Positions 1-12,864 of a stretch of 64,000 bases of DNA are shown in pieces (the stretch's first letter is position 1; every line of letters begins with the position of its first letter). Below the pieces are notes generated by a model that was given only the letters and a program-made list of their open reading frames with translations, did not search any database and had not been told where the DNA came from. The translations under genes and the position numbers were made by a program. The DNA comes from Paramecium pentaurelia (taxonomy: Eukaryota; Ciliophora; Oligohymenophorea; Peniculida; Parameciidae), in the NCBI GenBank assembly GCA_905183005.1, contig CAJJDO010000141.1, positions 187,910-251,909 on the forward strand. The letters run 5' to 3'.

Positions 1-442
1 TGTTAATTACATATGGTAATTCTAAAACAGCATTCTTAAATGTCATTAATAAAGACAATGCCTCTACTTCTTCAGTATGAATGTGTTCACTCAATCTTGT
101 ACCACCTTTTGTTGGTAATTTGTGAGTCTTATGTTGTGCTCTGAATGCAGGAATCTAAATATGGTTATTAGGTTCATATATTTACGCATTCGACTGTCCC
201 ATCATCTCTAACAAGGGGTAAGTGAAATTTGATCACACAATCAGTCTTCTTATAATAGCTATTTTATTAATGGTTTAGTACTTAAGCATGTCTAAAGGTA
301 TGTTTGTCAATGCAGCTGCCTTGTCAAAGTATTAATACACTTATTCTAAGAAAGACACATCGCCTTCTTCATTACTCTAACCAAATCTAGCTAGACTTCT
401 GAATTGAGGTTATAGAGCACGTCTGGCGAAGGTTTAAATCAT
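1..442 (-). CDS. Glutamate dehydrogenase, N-terminal part (runs off left edge)
   Basis: Interconverts glutamate and 2-oxoglutarate in mitochondria (family knowledge). The minus frame starts at ATG 442-440 with an Arg-rich leader lacking acidic residues (MIQTFARRALQPQFRSLARF), consistent with a mitochondrial presequence. After splicing come FHLPLVRDDGTVEC and FRAQHKTHKLPTKGGTR, the conserved GDH substrate-binding region with its KGG lysine. Two introns are needed: 259-281 (23 nt) and 155-185 (31 nt). A third donor lies at base 10, so the edge falls inside an intron just before the expected GGAKGG block. The gene diverges from the one at 734, leaving a 291-bp shared upstream region. Confidence 0.88.
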
Positions 443-733
443 TTTATTTTTAATTATGATGCTTTATCAAGATGAATCATCTTTGAATAATACGTACTAT
501 ACGTCATTCAAATTATAGATTTAGTAATTATGATTTAATTTATTTTATTTATTTTATTTCATGATGTATTATGTTATATTTTCTAAATGTTACTAATACG
601 AATTATTATTTATTTATTTTATTATTATCCTTATTTAACTATCCACTTAATAAAATACTATACTTAATATAATTTTAATATATTTTATTACTATAAATTA
701 TATTAAAATTATATATAAATATATTCTTATCAA
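443..733. promoter_or_regulatory. Divergent upstream region of GDH and the 734 gene
   Basis: About 290 bp of very AT-rich sequence between two divergent start codons. No open coding stretch is seen. It must hold both promoters, but I recognise no specific motif. Confidence 0.4.
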
Positions 734-2868
734 ATGTCTCATACAATTAAAGAATACCTTCCCGTTGTTTTTACTGATCTCTAAATCTCTACCAAAATTT
801 AATTCAACGACTTTTACACTGAAGAAAAGTAATAATACACTCAAATCAAGACTCCCAATCCTTAAATAGTCACACCATTCAACATCTCAACCTAAAATAT
901 CCAAAGTTACTTCTCCATCCAAAACCCAATAAGAAATACTTAATTATTAAAAGAATATTAAAAAGATTGTATTTCCCAACATACTTTAAAGAACTAAAGA
1001 AGATATAAAAAAATATCGAAAACATCAACTCTCTTTGATAAGTGATGAAATTTCAATCTCATAACCTATTATAGAATTTGAACATAAGAAAGTAAATAAA
1101 ACTAATAGTAAATCTCCTCTTAAATTGCATTCTTAATAACCAAGTTATATAAGCAATTAACCAATTAGAACAGATCTCTCTTCTTTAATATTTGATAATA
1201 ATTTCGAATCCTATTCAAATGATTCTATTCTAAAGTTTCATAAACTAAGGTATATCATTTTTGATAATTTAGTCCTACTTTCAATGAAACTTCTTGGTAA
1301 AAAGTAGATAAAGTAAATAGAATCAATTTAGCACATGAAGTCTAAAAAGAAATACATCATTTAGAAAGATTCAATACATATTGGAAGCCAGATATGATTA
1401 ATTAATTTCTATAACTGAAAATTGTATAAAAGGGAGTCAATTTTAAAAGAGGCAATAAAAGAATATTTATATTAATGTACCTTCCTCATCAAACTCTTGT
1501 TTTAAAAAGTTCATAAGTAGAAGTAAAAAATAGGTATATTAATAATATAAATATAGTTCTGTATCATTATAACTAAATTCTTTGGTTTATTTTACTCCAA
1601 TATATGAGAAAATTAGTAATATAAGTGAATTAGCAGATAATTACAATATTTGGGCAAAACATTTTTTAGATTTATTACATTATAAATAACATATCAACAC
1701 TGTAAAGTTTTACTTTTTAGATGGTAAAGAACTTTAAACATTAAATCAAATACCTACTTATGAAAAATTCATTTATTGTAATCTACACGTAAATAGATAT
1801 TTAAAAATCATAGGGAGAATTTGATCTTTGGAATAGAGTTGGATAAACTTTAAATTTAGGAGGTTAATTCTAATTAGATAAATATGTCAAATTAGCAACT
1901 AAAATGGTAGATTTAAGATCTAAAGATGATATTATTAAATTCTTTGGAAAAAGAGATAATTTTCTTCCTTATTATTCAATGGGTTATAATTAAAATGAAG
2001 AAGATGTTAAATCTCCTATTTTATAATAAATTGAAACAATTCAGTAAGATGGAGATGATGAATAATTAAATGATGAAGTTATTGATTAGTCTATTTTTCA
2101 AATGAATAAAAATTAACAGAAAACTTATCTAAAGACAATATAATATTTTATTCAATAAAATAAATCTAAATATTCAGTACATTTAACAAATTAAGAAGCT
2201 GGAATGAGATAAAGAAAAGAGAATATCAAAGGTATTAGAAGAAAATCAATTGAAAATAAAATAAAAGGAGTAATCTATTATTTATAACATATTATTAGTA
2301 AAAGTAAATGTTGGATCCTAATGAAGAAGCTCATATTGAAAGGAAATTATTGAATGAAAGTACTTAATCAATTGAAGAAATTAAGGAAGATGCAGTTGAT
2401 AAAGTAGATGTGTTTAAGAATCCAATATATAAAAAATTACCTAAGAAAATGGAATTAACTAATGATCCATTTTCAAGTTTTACTTCAAAAGATAATAAAA
2501 AATTTAAAGAAATTATGAAGTTAATTAATATTGAATAAATAGTATTAGAAAAAAAAGTAAATAGACAAGATATTATGCATTACTTATCCTTATTTAAGGC
2601 TTTGATGGATTCAGATAATTAAAATTATTTCACAATTGCTTAATTAGATTATCCTTCTTTATACATTTCGAGAGAATAATTATAAAAAAGTCTACCATAT
2701 ATAGTCTTATATAAAAATTAATTAAATACTGCAAAATTAAATGAAATATATGAGAGATAGTATAACTATGTTGAATTTTTGGAATTTTTAGATATTTTTA
2801 CTACTGAATATATAGTTTCTGATAAAGAGTTGGAAAGATTAAAAAACTAGAAATAAGAATCATATTGA
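734..2868 (+). CDS. Unknown protein, six exons
   Basis: I do not recognise this protein. The frame runs from ATG 734 to TGA 2866-2868 and encodes roughly 660 residues after removal of five introns: 969-999 (31 nt), 1250-1272 (23), 1424-1449 (26), 1789-1813 (25) and 2270-2298 (29). Each removal restores a frame with protein-like composition, for example NIWAKHFLDLLHYKQHINTV and FDLWNRVGQTLNLGGQ. The N-terminal third is polar and Ser/Asn/Gln-rich, the centre looks globular, and the C-terminus is charged. No signal peptide or membrane segment is evident. It converges with the protein kinase gene (stop 2931), 62 bp away. It could be a ciliate-specific protein. Confidence 0.8.
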
Positions 2869-2930
2869 CTTGTAATTATTTTATATATATTTTTACATAT
2901 TCGAAATTCGATAAAGTAAAATATATTATT

Positions 2931-3908
2931 TCATTATTCTTGTTCTTATGATGTTTGTAGTATCTATTTATATCTGTTGCTCATTTCATTAATAATTAGT
3001 GAATCATCAACTCCCTATTTCAATATCCAAGGATGTGATTCTATCTCTTAGATCTAATAAAATAGTTATATAAATCTTTACTGATAATCTTTAATTAGGA
3101 TTGAAAGCCAATAATTTAATGATGAGATCCTTCAATTCAAGACTAAAGTCAACTTATTGAACTTCCCAAAATTTATTGTGCTATTTTCTTAAATAGTTAC
3201 AATAATACAATACCTGTAAATTAATTAATATACTTAATCTGTTTTAATGTTGGCTGTCTAAAATGGACAGAAACCTGCAGTTATCTAAAATAATATCACT
3301 CCTAATTGAAATAGATCTGCTTCTATTCCATGATAAGGTTATTGAAGAAATATTTCAGGAGCTGCTGTTGATGGTGAACCGACATATCTGAATATATATA
3401 AATTAATATACGTATTAATCTTAGTTCTTTTGCCTTAAACATCTAAAAATTTGATTGCATATCCAAAATCACATATAAGAATATTGAAATTATCATCCAA
3501 TAATATATTTTCTAATTTTAGATCTCTGTGAGCTACTCCTTTTTTATGGATTTCAGAAATTACTATCATTTAATAAATACTATACTTTAGATTATTTACT
3601 TAAAATAATGTCTTGAAAATTCTTCAGTGAATTTCTCAAGCTTTAAATATTGTAATAGATTCCCCTATTTTGCGTAATCCATCATTATACAACCATCACA
3701 TTCACATTCTCTTACTCTAATCACTCCTGGAATGTTGCTTAATAACTGCATTATTTTTATTTCATTTTCATACAAAGATGACTATTATTATTTGAAGACC
3801 TTCATTGCCATCAATTAACCACATCGATTCACAAGTTAGACACTAAAAACTCTTAAGAATTAAATACTCTGCAGAATACCCTTGTCCAATTTTAGTCACT
3901 ACAAACAT
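2931..3908 (-). CDS. Serine/threonine protein kinase
   Basis: A protein kinase of about 280 residues that is little more than the catalytic domain. After splicing the order is: glycine-rich loop GQGYSA near residue 8, the ATP lysine in MAMKVFK, the catalytic loop HRDLKLEN, the metal-binding DFG, the APE motif in TAAPEIF, and a C-terminal RLSIQEIESHPWIL matching the end of subdomain XI. At least five short introns (23-28 nt) are needed, for example one of 23 nt just before the catalytic loop and one of 24 nt in the activation segment. All key catalytic residues are present, so it should be active. The family looks CAMK or generic ciliate; the substrate is unknown. Its start region faces a sparse 1.4-kb stretch. 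Confidence 0.88.
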
Positions 3909-4367
3909 TTAGGAAATATTAATATACTAATAAATATTTATTTTTTTATTCCATTCTATTATCCTGGTGTTAAATAATAATTTTAAAAATATTTAATTCT
4001 TAAGCATTCTTATGAATATTAAATATTTTATTCTATTCATATAAGTAGAATATTATAGCAATGAATTTAATAAATATGTTATTCAATACTTAATTAGAAT
4101 AATTATTCATTCTATTTAATTTAGATATAATAATTCAAATAATTAATAATAACTTAAATATTCGAATGATATTGTGAAAACATATTCAGATTAACACTTC
4201 AATCTATAACAATTTATAAAATTATTTTTTTAATTTATAAAAGAAAATTCATTAATAAATAAAAGCAAGAACTCCTTACAATAAATTATGTTGCTTGATC
4301 AAAATTATCAAATATCATAAAAATTGCTGTCCCTAATAGTATCTATTTTAAAAAGTTTAAACATAAT
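3909..4367. other. AT-rich non-coding stretch
   Basis: About 460 bp upstream of the kinase. No convincing frame on either strand and no recognisable regulatory motif. Confidence 0.4.
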
Positions 4368-4863
4368 ATGAATAAACAGACCAATCAATGTTATAAAGTA
4401 TTTTTAGCCCATAAAATCACATGGAGACTTAAAGTTTATCTATAAATGGAATAAGAATATTATTTAATCAGAAATAAATAGAGTAATTTTTTTATGATGT
4501 GAATATTATTTTTAAAGGAGAGCAATTAGAATTAATCTAATATATTTATAGGTATTAGAAAAATAACTAAAAACTATAAATATGATTGAAAATAAAATCA
4601 TAGTTTATTAGACTAATGTATCTAAAATTATTAATTATCAAATACATAAATAATCAAAAACATTAATATTAAATTATTTTATAATAACCTTGCGATCTCA
4701 ATATGTCACGATTAGTGGTATTTTAATATTTTGCCAAAAAGATTATAGAAAATGTTTTTAGGATTTAGGCAATGTCTTCAATATGTATAAAATAGAGTAA
4801 TCGAAGTATGTAATAATGAAAAAAGAAGCAAGAAAATTTTAAATAAATAATATGGAAGCATGA
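4368..4863 (+). CDS. Possible unknown gene or relic
   Basis: A tentative gene. From ATG 4368 the frame reads protein-like sequence (KVFLAHKITWRLKVYLQMEQ). A GT...AG intron of 35 nt at about 4481-4515 then joins it to a second open stretch ending NVFNMYKIEQSKYVIMKKEA and so on to TGA 4861-4863. I recognise no family. An upstream ATG near 4285 could extend it only through an unusually long (41 nt) intron. It may be a decaying duplicate, since the next 490 bp are a mosaic of open frames. Confidence 0.3.
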
Positions 4864-5354
4864 GTATCTAATAAAATAAGTAAGATTTAGTTTCAAATCA
4901 AATAAAGCAATCGGTTATTTAAATAACTAATAATTTAAGGGAATAATAATATAAATGTATCTTACATTTATAGCTATAAATATGGCTATAGATATTTGAT
5001 TTATTTTAGATGATGAAATAATTCCTAATATAGATTAAGCTTATTGATTTACGTAAGAATTTAGTTTAATTATTAATAATAGATAATAAATTTATATTAG
5101 AATTCGATATATAGGTTATGTTAATATAGCTCAAGATCATGTTATTGTTTCTTTTAGTTAATAGTTTTGATATATAATGTATCATTATCAATCTTAAAAG
5201 TGAAGCTTATGGTTAATTCTTTGATATTTGAAAGTTTTCAAAGTCATTAATATTGGGTTTTATTTGTTGAAAGAAATGAAATGAGTTATAATTAATAACA
5301 ATTATGAAACAATTAGTAAAGATATAATTTATATATTTATATTTGCATAATAAA
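4864..5354 (+). other. Mosaic of open frames upstream of the K+ channel, possible gene relic
   Basis: Plus-strand fragments stay open under the ciliate code and have protein-like composition in shifting frames, for example LKVKLMVNSLIFESFQSHQY followed by a TGA near 5305. I could not connect them by credible introns, and no start is clear. It could be a decayed gene or noncoding DNA that happens to be open. Confidence 0.25.
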
Positions 5355-8300
5355 ATGGATAGACATGGAATAGACACAATTTATAAAACTGATTCTTCAA
5401 GATTGATGACAATGAGAAATAATACAGAAACCTTAAGCAATCTATTATTGTTAATATTAGTTATCAACAATGTAGGATTTGATGGTAGGCCAGGATTAGG
5501 GTTATAATTAAATGAATAATAAATTCCAGAGAGTTGTGTTGATGAAGATAATGAATTATATGCTTCAGAAAATTCATCATTTTCAAATCAAAGCAGACAT
5601 CCAAGTAGAAGAGAATCAAGAGTTGAATCTATAAGTAAAGTAATGAAGGAAACCTAAAAAATTTAATCAGATGATATTCATTAGCCTATAGGAGGTTGGG
5701 ATAATAAAATATGGTAAAAAGGAGCATTAAGAATTATGACTTATGTTATTAGATTTGTAATGGCATTATTAATCAATTCTGAGAAGTTTAAATTTACATT
5801 CATGAAAAAAAGACAATTCTATGCTATAAATGATTAATCAGCAATATTTGATTATTATGAAGAGAGATTTTTAATAAGAGGAAAAAAGAAACTTAGCTAT
5901 TCAGTATTTATATAAAATTTATAAAGTAAATGCTAAAATTAAGAATTCAAAATAATTGTTTATATTAGTCTTGTCATATATTTTTGTAATATTTTGTTTA
6001 CAAGATCATCTTTATTATAGTTCCTACTAGCACACCAAAATTAATATGGGATGTATTCCTTTTGATAATTTTATCAATACAAATGGTATTTGTGCCATTA
6101 AAGATTTGTTTTTAAATTGACGTTTCATAAGAATTATTGTAGTTTTTTTTATTCACATTACCTCTTTATGTCTATCTGATAGAAATCCTATTGAATTTTT
6201 TAACAGGATTTTATGAACATGGAGTATTGGTAATAGATTAGAAACAAATTGCATTGCATTATTTAAAGTCTACATTTTGCTATGATTTTTTGAGTGTGAT
6301 GCCTTAATTTATAAGTGCTATAAGTGATGAATCTCAAATTTTTGAGATCCTATTATTAATACGTTTGAAAAGATTGATATTACTTGCTGATACATTAGAA
6401 GAGACATTAAATTTGAGATAACATTATTAAACATTTATAGATGTTGTTCGTTTGTTGATATAGTTTCTATTTTTGTCTCATTTATTTGGTTGTGTATGGC
6501 ATTACATAGGAGTGTTAGAAGAAGAATTTGGGTATAATTATTTTAGATATATTGATTTAAGGTATGATTAGAATTGGATTAAGTAGATAAATATTGATGG
6601 AGAGTCTTGGTTTGTAAGATATGTTTTTTCTATTTATTGGAGTTCAATTACTACATTGACAATAGGATATGGTGATGTTATACCAGTTAGTTCTGTTGAA
6701 AGAATGTTTGTAGTAATAGTAGCTGTAGTTAGTAGTGTTGTATTTGCATATACAATTTCTAGTATTGGAAATATTTTTAGTTAATTAAATGAAAATAAGA
6801 AGAATGAGAGACATAAAATGTTTTTAATTAAAAAGTTTATTGAAGAAAGAAATGTAAATAAAGTATTGGCTAATAAGGTTAAAATGTTTTTTGAATATTT
6901 TATTTAAATAGATCATACATCAGATAATGAATGTGTTAAATTAATTGAGAAATTAGATCCAACATTGAAAACAGAATTAAAAATAGATATATATAGAAAA
7001 TTTATATCAAATTCTAAATTAATATCAACAACATTTTCTGATTTAATGTTAAATGAAATATGTTAATTAGTCAAAGAAAAATAATACATGCCAGATGAAT
7101 TTATTGTTATTTCAGATTAAGAAATTAATGAATTATATTTTGTATTAGAAGGAGAAGTTTCCCTAATTATAGAATTAAATAAATGTATTATTTACATTAT
7201 TAATTATTTTAAGAAAAGAATAAAGTTTCACAATTGTCTCTAATAAAAAAAAATGAGGTTTTGGGAGAAAAGTATTTTCTTACTAATGCTAAATTACCAT
7301 TTTCAGCCAAAGCTTAAAGTTTCGTTAGAGTTGCTGTTTTAGATAAATAATAATTTCATCTCTTACTTTAAAAATATCCAGAAGAATTCGAAAAATATAA
7401 ATAAGCATTAAATAAAGTTTAATTATAAGAAAGAATTAAATTATCAGGTTGTGAACTCTGTTATTAAAATCATAAAGTATTGGAATGTCCTTTTGTCTTT
7501 TATTAACCAAATATTCGATTTGTAGTTAAAAGACAATATGCTTAAGAATAAGTAAGGTAGTCATATGAACGTAGATAAGCTAAATCTCATGTAATACATA
7601 AATTATTTAATTAGGTAGAACTCTAAAAGTGATCGATTAGGCATATAATATCGTTTAGTTACATATGCTTTAGAAAATAATTTAATTTAAGAAGAATCTA
7701 TAAATGATTCTATAATTAAGAAAATGGATTTGTAATGTTTAGAACATCAAAAAAACTTATTTAGATCATGTACAGATTCATCTATTAATACTTTAATAAA
7801 AAATAATTTAAATCCTAATTTTTAAAGTGGAGGCAAAGAAAGTCAACATGAGAGTCAAGATTAAATAATGAGATAAAATTCAAATAATACTCATAATCCT
7901 AGACCTAGTTTCACAGGTATAGGAAGTACAAAATAAATGTCTACTTTGAAATTTATAAAAATGAATAATAAAAAATTAGATAAATAAGAATCATTCTAAA
8001 AAATTGAATTAAAAGTACCTGATAAAATAGTTTTATAAGATATTTGTGAACATTCATCAGATTCAGATTTGTAATCACCTGATAAAACTAAATTAACAAA
8101 ATAAAATAGTTTTACTTTTTGTGCTTCAGCAGATTTTAAAACTCAATTAAAAATAGAGTATTATTAAAAATTAATCATTAATGAATTGGATGGACTTGAT
8201 AAATATTAAGAATATTAATTTTATTATCCTTAATATAATGTTGATAAAGTAATTGAGACAATTAATGAGAAATATAAATTAAAAAGACTTAAATAATCTA

Positions 8301-8407
8301 AATCATTGATTAAAAGATAAAGTAGATATCTAACATAATATCCAACTATATCAATAAGAAGAAAAAGAAGTGGAATTGTTGGTGAAGAAATTATACATGA
8401 GAATTGA
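5355..8407 (+). CDS. Voltage/cyclic-nucleotide-type K+ channel
   Basis: An ion channel of the plasma or ciliary membrane with EAG/CNG-like architecture, about 970 residues. The selectivity filter TTLTIGYGD (coded near 6653-6676) is that of a K+ channel. Upstream lie about five hydrophobic helices (e.g. LIWDVFLLILSIQMVFV) and a basic S4-like segment (LLLIRLKRLILL). After S6 (FVVIVAVVSSVVFAYTISS) comes a C-linker and a cyclic-nucleotide-binding fold (MPDEFIVISDQEINELYFVL). The long C-terminal tail is Asn/Lys/Gln-rich. An in-frame CELC...CPF cysteine cluster follows the binding fold. Short introns occur near 5973-6004 and 7617. The start chosen is the first ATG of the open frame. Paramecium is known for large K+ channel families; the ligand cannot be told from sequence. 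Confidence 0.9.
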
Positions 8408-8432
8408 TAATAAATATATATTAATACTTATC

Positions 8433-10538
8433 TCACTCATTTAACTTATCAAAATTAATATTATCAAATGCATTTATACTCTATTTGGTTAATAAATATG
8501 TCAAAGTTTCATCAAATCTTACTAAATCTAAAATTAATTTAATAATATATTAATACCAAAATATTACATAAATTATCTAAATTGTTCAACATCTTAAAAT
8601 GCTAATAATTATGCTAAATATTCTAATTCTATATTTGATATATATCTATATATTAATAAAATAATTATACGTTTTCACTATTTATTTTAATGCTTTTACT
8701 CTAATTCTAACTAAAAAATGATTTATTATACTTCCCATAGTCTCACTAGATTCTTTATAATCTTTAAATAATTTAACATAATTTCCACATTTATAAGATT
8801 CTCTTATACTAAAGTTTATAAATTAATTAATTATATACCCAAGTGCAAATTTAATTCTCTAATCATCAGAATTCTAATGTAATATTTTTACTAATTAATC
8901 TTATTTATTTAACATTGTTAGATAAACAATTCTATAACTATCAAATTCAACTTTATTTCCTATCAAATTTGCATCTTTCCCTTCACTTATACTAATCATG
9001 TCATACAAATCACATAACATAGTCCAACAACTTTCATATCTTGGAAAATCTCCACATTCTAAACATATTCTAGCATTTTCTTCATAAACTTATATTGTAA
9101 ATCTATTTTCTATATGTTGAACCAATAAATCTTATCTTATTGATCTGAATTATTCAATTGTAAAATTATAATCTGCCTAATAATTTTTCCATTTCTCTAA
9201 AATATTATTTAATGCTTTTTTTAATATTTATTCTGGTCTAATTGTATTAGGATCAGGCAAACCTGTAAGTCTATAATATGGTTTTTCTAAATCTTCACAA
9301 GTTCCCTTAAAAATAAATTTAATTCCATTATACTGTAATTTTCATATTAGTTGAAATATATTGGTCTTCTTCTTCTATTTTTTTTTTAATCTATTTTTAT
9401 TGTTATTTAATCTATATTGTAGCATTGGGCTATAATTTTTCAATTTATAACATTGCCAAATCTATACTATAATCAATTTTCTTATTTTTCATATGATGTT
9501 GATTAATAGAATCAACTTATTACTATTTCAGTTAATCTTTTAAAGACATCAAATTTTAAATACTAGTAGATGCTGTAATTTCTATTATTAAGAACCATTA
9601 CTTTACGCTGGTCCAATAGGTTAGGCTGAACTTGGAGCCCCAAATTTACTTGTTTAGCCTAATGAATTCAATGCCATAGCAGTGCTTTGTTTTATTTGGA
9701 GAGATTATAACGACTAATTTCGTACTTAATTCTCTCTAGGAAGTGTAGGCAATGGAAATTTAGACCAATCTCTTATACTGTATTCATTTTTGCGTTTTGC
9801 TTCTGAAATTGTAGCCTTTAAATATTGTTCCATTAGATTTCTCTCATCATCAGATTGACATTTATTAAATGCCCTCTCTACATACTATTTTACAGTAATA
9901 GAGGATTATTCATTAAATACTTCTCTGGAATTACAAAATCTCGCACCTATATGATTATTTAATTTATTCATAATACTAACTAAATTAGGCATTTCAACAT
10001 TTAATTTTCGGTATAAATATGAATATATCTTTATTTCATTCTCCCATCTTGAAGGTTGATCTAACTCAGATACATCTACAGGAGGTAAAAATAGATTCTA
10101 CTCTTTCTCGATTATATTGTTCATATCATTCTTTTATTATGAATCTTGAGCCTATTAAATATTTAATTGCTGCTGTGTTTATAATTGATTCACTTATTAA
10201 AGTGGTTAGGATACTTTTTATTGGGAATTTAAAGCTGGATTAGATTATTAGATATACTATTATTAAGGTCTTTAAATGTTAGTTTGATTTCTATATAGAT
10301 TATTTTATTCTAATTTAATTAAATAAATACATTGAGTCTGCAACATTTGATAATTTTAGAGATAATATTGATTATATTAATAATGATTTGGCATCATTTA
10401 TTAATATCCATATGGTACATATTAGTTATATCCATAATAGTTTGCATACATAGATTACTAAGATTATTAGTATGGATTTAAAGAAATCTTCTCTGCTCTC
10501 ATAGCATCTTCTATTGTTTATCTTTTATTATTATTCAT
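8433..10538 (-). CDS. SAC3/GANP-domain protein, THP3/LENG8-like
   Basis: RNA-processing factor family: THP3 in yeast and LENG8 in animals act with PCI partners in transcription elongation and mRNA processing (family knowledge). It starts MNNKRQTIEDAMRAEKISLN, continues through a Gln/Tyr/Asn-rich low-complexity region of about 120 residues, then EYSIRDWSKFPLPTLPREN, matching the conserved Y-x-DW-x-PLP box of this family. The SAC3 domain follows: VYEENARICLECGDFPRYES, then YKCGNYVKLFKDYKES and VRIRVKALKQIVKTYISN. Two introns near the C-terminus (25 and 29 nt) bring the frame to FDKLNE and TGA. The poly-Q N-terminus is typical of ciliate genes, where TAA and TAG add glutamines. It converges with the K+ channel, whose stop lies 25 bp away. 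Confidence 0.85.
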
Positions 10539-10699
10539 TTTTAATTAAATTAATAACGAATTTTATATAATGTAATTTATAAATATATTTATTGTTGATT
10601 TTCTTAGAAAAAAAGTCATTAAATCTTAATATGATTATATTTTTGAATTATTATAAGTTTATTTATATTGATCATCATATAAAATAACAATAAAAAAGA

Positions 10700-11227
10700 T
10701 CATTGTTTTTTGAGTTATTGACTTATCACATAATACATTGACCATATAAAACCAAATAAAATGAAAAGAAGACCAAACTCGTAAATGTTTTAATAAACAT
10801 CTTTAGTTAGATCAACTGATTTCTTTTATAAATTACGTTTTGAGCTATTTACTCTAGCTAATTCAACCAGTTATTCCATTTCTTATGAAGTTCTCCTACC
10901 TTCTATTTATGAGCGATGAACTCTTTCTGTATAATTCTTAATTTAAACTTCCTTTACAACATGTTTAAGACTCTTTTTTAACATATTAGGGGATCTAAAT
11001 TTAATAAAAATAGATTACGATTAACTATGAGGATTTCTACGTATTTCATTCCATTAATTAGATTGATAAACAAAGTCTGTAGTCTTATTAAATCTCCATT
11101 TAATATTAGTATAGATCTTTAGAATGTTAAGTGGAGTTTTTAATGCTTATTTCTCTAAAATAAGGGCTAATCTAAGAAGTTTGTATTTAGCTGAAATTTC
11201 ATCAGTAGAATCCTTTAATTTTTACAT
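10700..11227 (-). CDS. Small tail-anchored protein, unknown
   Basis: Intronless, 175 residues, ATG 11227-11225 to TGA 10702-10700. The cytosolic part is basic and helical. A single hydrophobic segment near the C-terminus (FGLLFILFGFIWSMYYVI) is followed by only about eight residues, the layout of a tail-anchored protein with its N-terminus in the cytosol. The order basic helical region, heptad-like stretch (TSQEMEQLVELARVNSS), anchor resembles SNARE or SNARE-accessory proteins, for example USE1- or SEC20-like. This is a suggestion from layout only. It sits 161 bp from the THP3-like start and 131 bp from the RPN7 stop, all on the same strand. Confidence 0.75.
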
Positions 11228-11358
11228 CGAATAAATAATATATATATAATTATGAAATAAAAATCAGAAATTTACATTATTAATAGTGTGGTATATAAAT
11301 ATATTTAGAAATTATATAAATATTTGAATTATCTCTACTATTTATTTATATTTAAATA

Positions 11359-12392
11359 TCATAAATCTGTTAATCTTGATAGTTTCTATACTCTATTGAG
11401 TAGATAATCTCCCTATTTAATTAAATTATTATAGAGTTAGTTTCTATCATCAGCCCTTGAGGATTCTATTATTCCAGCAACTTTATCTATTTTACAATTG
11501 ATTCTTCTTGATGATATTAATTCACTCAATTCTCTAATCAAATAATATTAATTATATACCTATCAATAAATTATACACTAACTCCAAATGCTTTTGCCAT
11601 ATTATTTAATGTTACTGTTTTATAGCTTTCCAAAAATTAAGAGTAGAAAACCACTCTATATTCTCGAATTAAGTATTTTCTATGAATACTCAAATATTAA
11701 TCATGAGATAGGTTTTCATTTACAATAGCTAAATTATGAATTAAATATCATACCAAATTTTTAAAAGAGTGTTTTATAATCACATTATAAAAATGATTCT
11801 AAGAAACTTTTCAATACTTGATTTTCTCTTAATACACCTACTACTTCTGGATTTTAATGAACCTTTTTTTTTAAGGATTATCTATCCAAACATATAATAC
11901 TGGTTAAGATTGTGTAACTAACAACTTCATTGTATGATATGACTTCAGATGAATTGAATGTGGCAACAGAGTCTAAAAATAATTTGCTTGCTTTTGTGAT
12001 ATCTCTAATCATTAAACAATAAATTCCTTCATAAACTTTAAGTCTATTTTTTCTTTCCCAATCACCTCCTTAATCTAATAATATTTATTATTAATTCAAA
12101 TGATCCTTAAATTTTTCAAGGTTTCTTTATTTTAAATATATTTGTAAAATTAAGAAATGGACATCCATTTTTTTACCTACACCAACTGATTTAGGTAATG
12201 TTTCAATATAAGTTTTGATTGCCTTAAATAAATAAATAATTTTACATCTTCATATTTATTATATTTTTATTGTAATGAGGCTTTTTCAAGCATTGCATCT
12301 CTAACCTCAACATCTCCTAAATTCTCTTAAGAATCTTTTATTTTATTCTCAACTGCTTCCAACTATTCTTCAAAAGTTTTCTCTTACTCCAT
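11359..12392 (-). CDS. RPN7: 26S proteasome regulatory subunit RPN7 (PSMD6)
   Basis: Lid subunit of the 19S regulatory particle; a TPR-like solenoid followed by a PCI domain. The N-terminus (LEAVENKIKDSQENLGDVEV then RDAMLEKASL) matches the RPN7 signature LEAKIEDAEKNLGESEIRDA. The C-terminal PCI winged helix ends INCKIDKVAGIIESSRADDR then GDYLLNRVQKLSRLTDL and TGA, nearly identical to the conserved RPN7 end. Introns of 25-30 nt split the PCI region and the N-terminal third. Length after splicing is about 310 residues, a little shorter than the usual 390, which may reflect introns I placed too generously. Confidence 0.9.
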
Positions 12393-12864
12393 TTTATTTT
12401 AAATTTAATTAATACTAATCTCAATAAATATTTTTAATATCTTCAAGTATTAGTATTCTAAGATGAAATTCTTATTAAAAAAATGATTTTAAATTAAATC
12501 ATTGCTTAATTAAATATATTAAAAATGATGATACTATCATTATCTATTATTTTTTTTTAATTATTTTACTATATCCATTATTATTATATTATATATTATA
12601 GAATAAATGTATTATCTAAAAAACTATTATAATTAAGATAATCTAATTTTCACAAATTACTTATTAAATCAAAAAGATTTCTTTATAATAATAATATCTT
12701 ATCATAACATCATTTCTTTACTATTTTAAAATAAATTGATTTAAATAATATCAATACTTTTTTATATCAACATAATAATTTATGTCATAATAATTAAGTG
12801 AAATAGTATTTAGACATTATTTATATACTGTATAATAATAATTAAATTAATATAAATACAATTA
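12393..12864. other. AT-rich intergenic stretch
   Basis: About 470 bp between the divergent RPN7 and CEP19-like starts. It is almost pure A/T with long T and A runs. No open frame of interest; presumably promoters. Confidence 0.4.
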
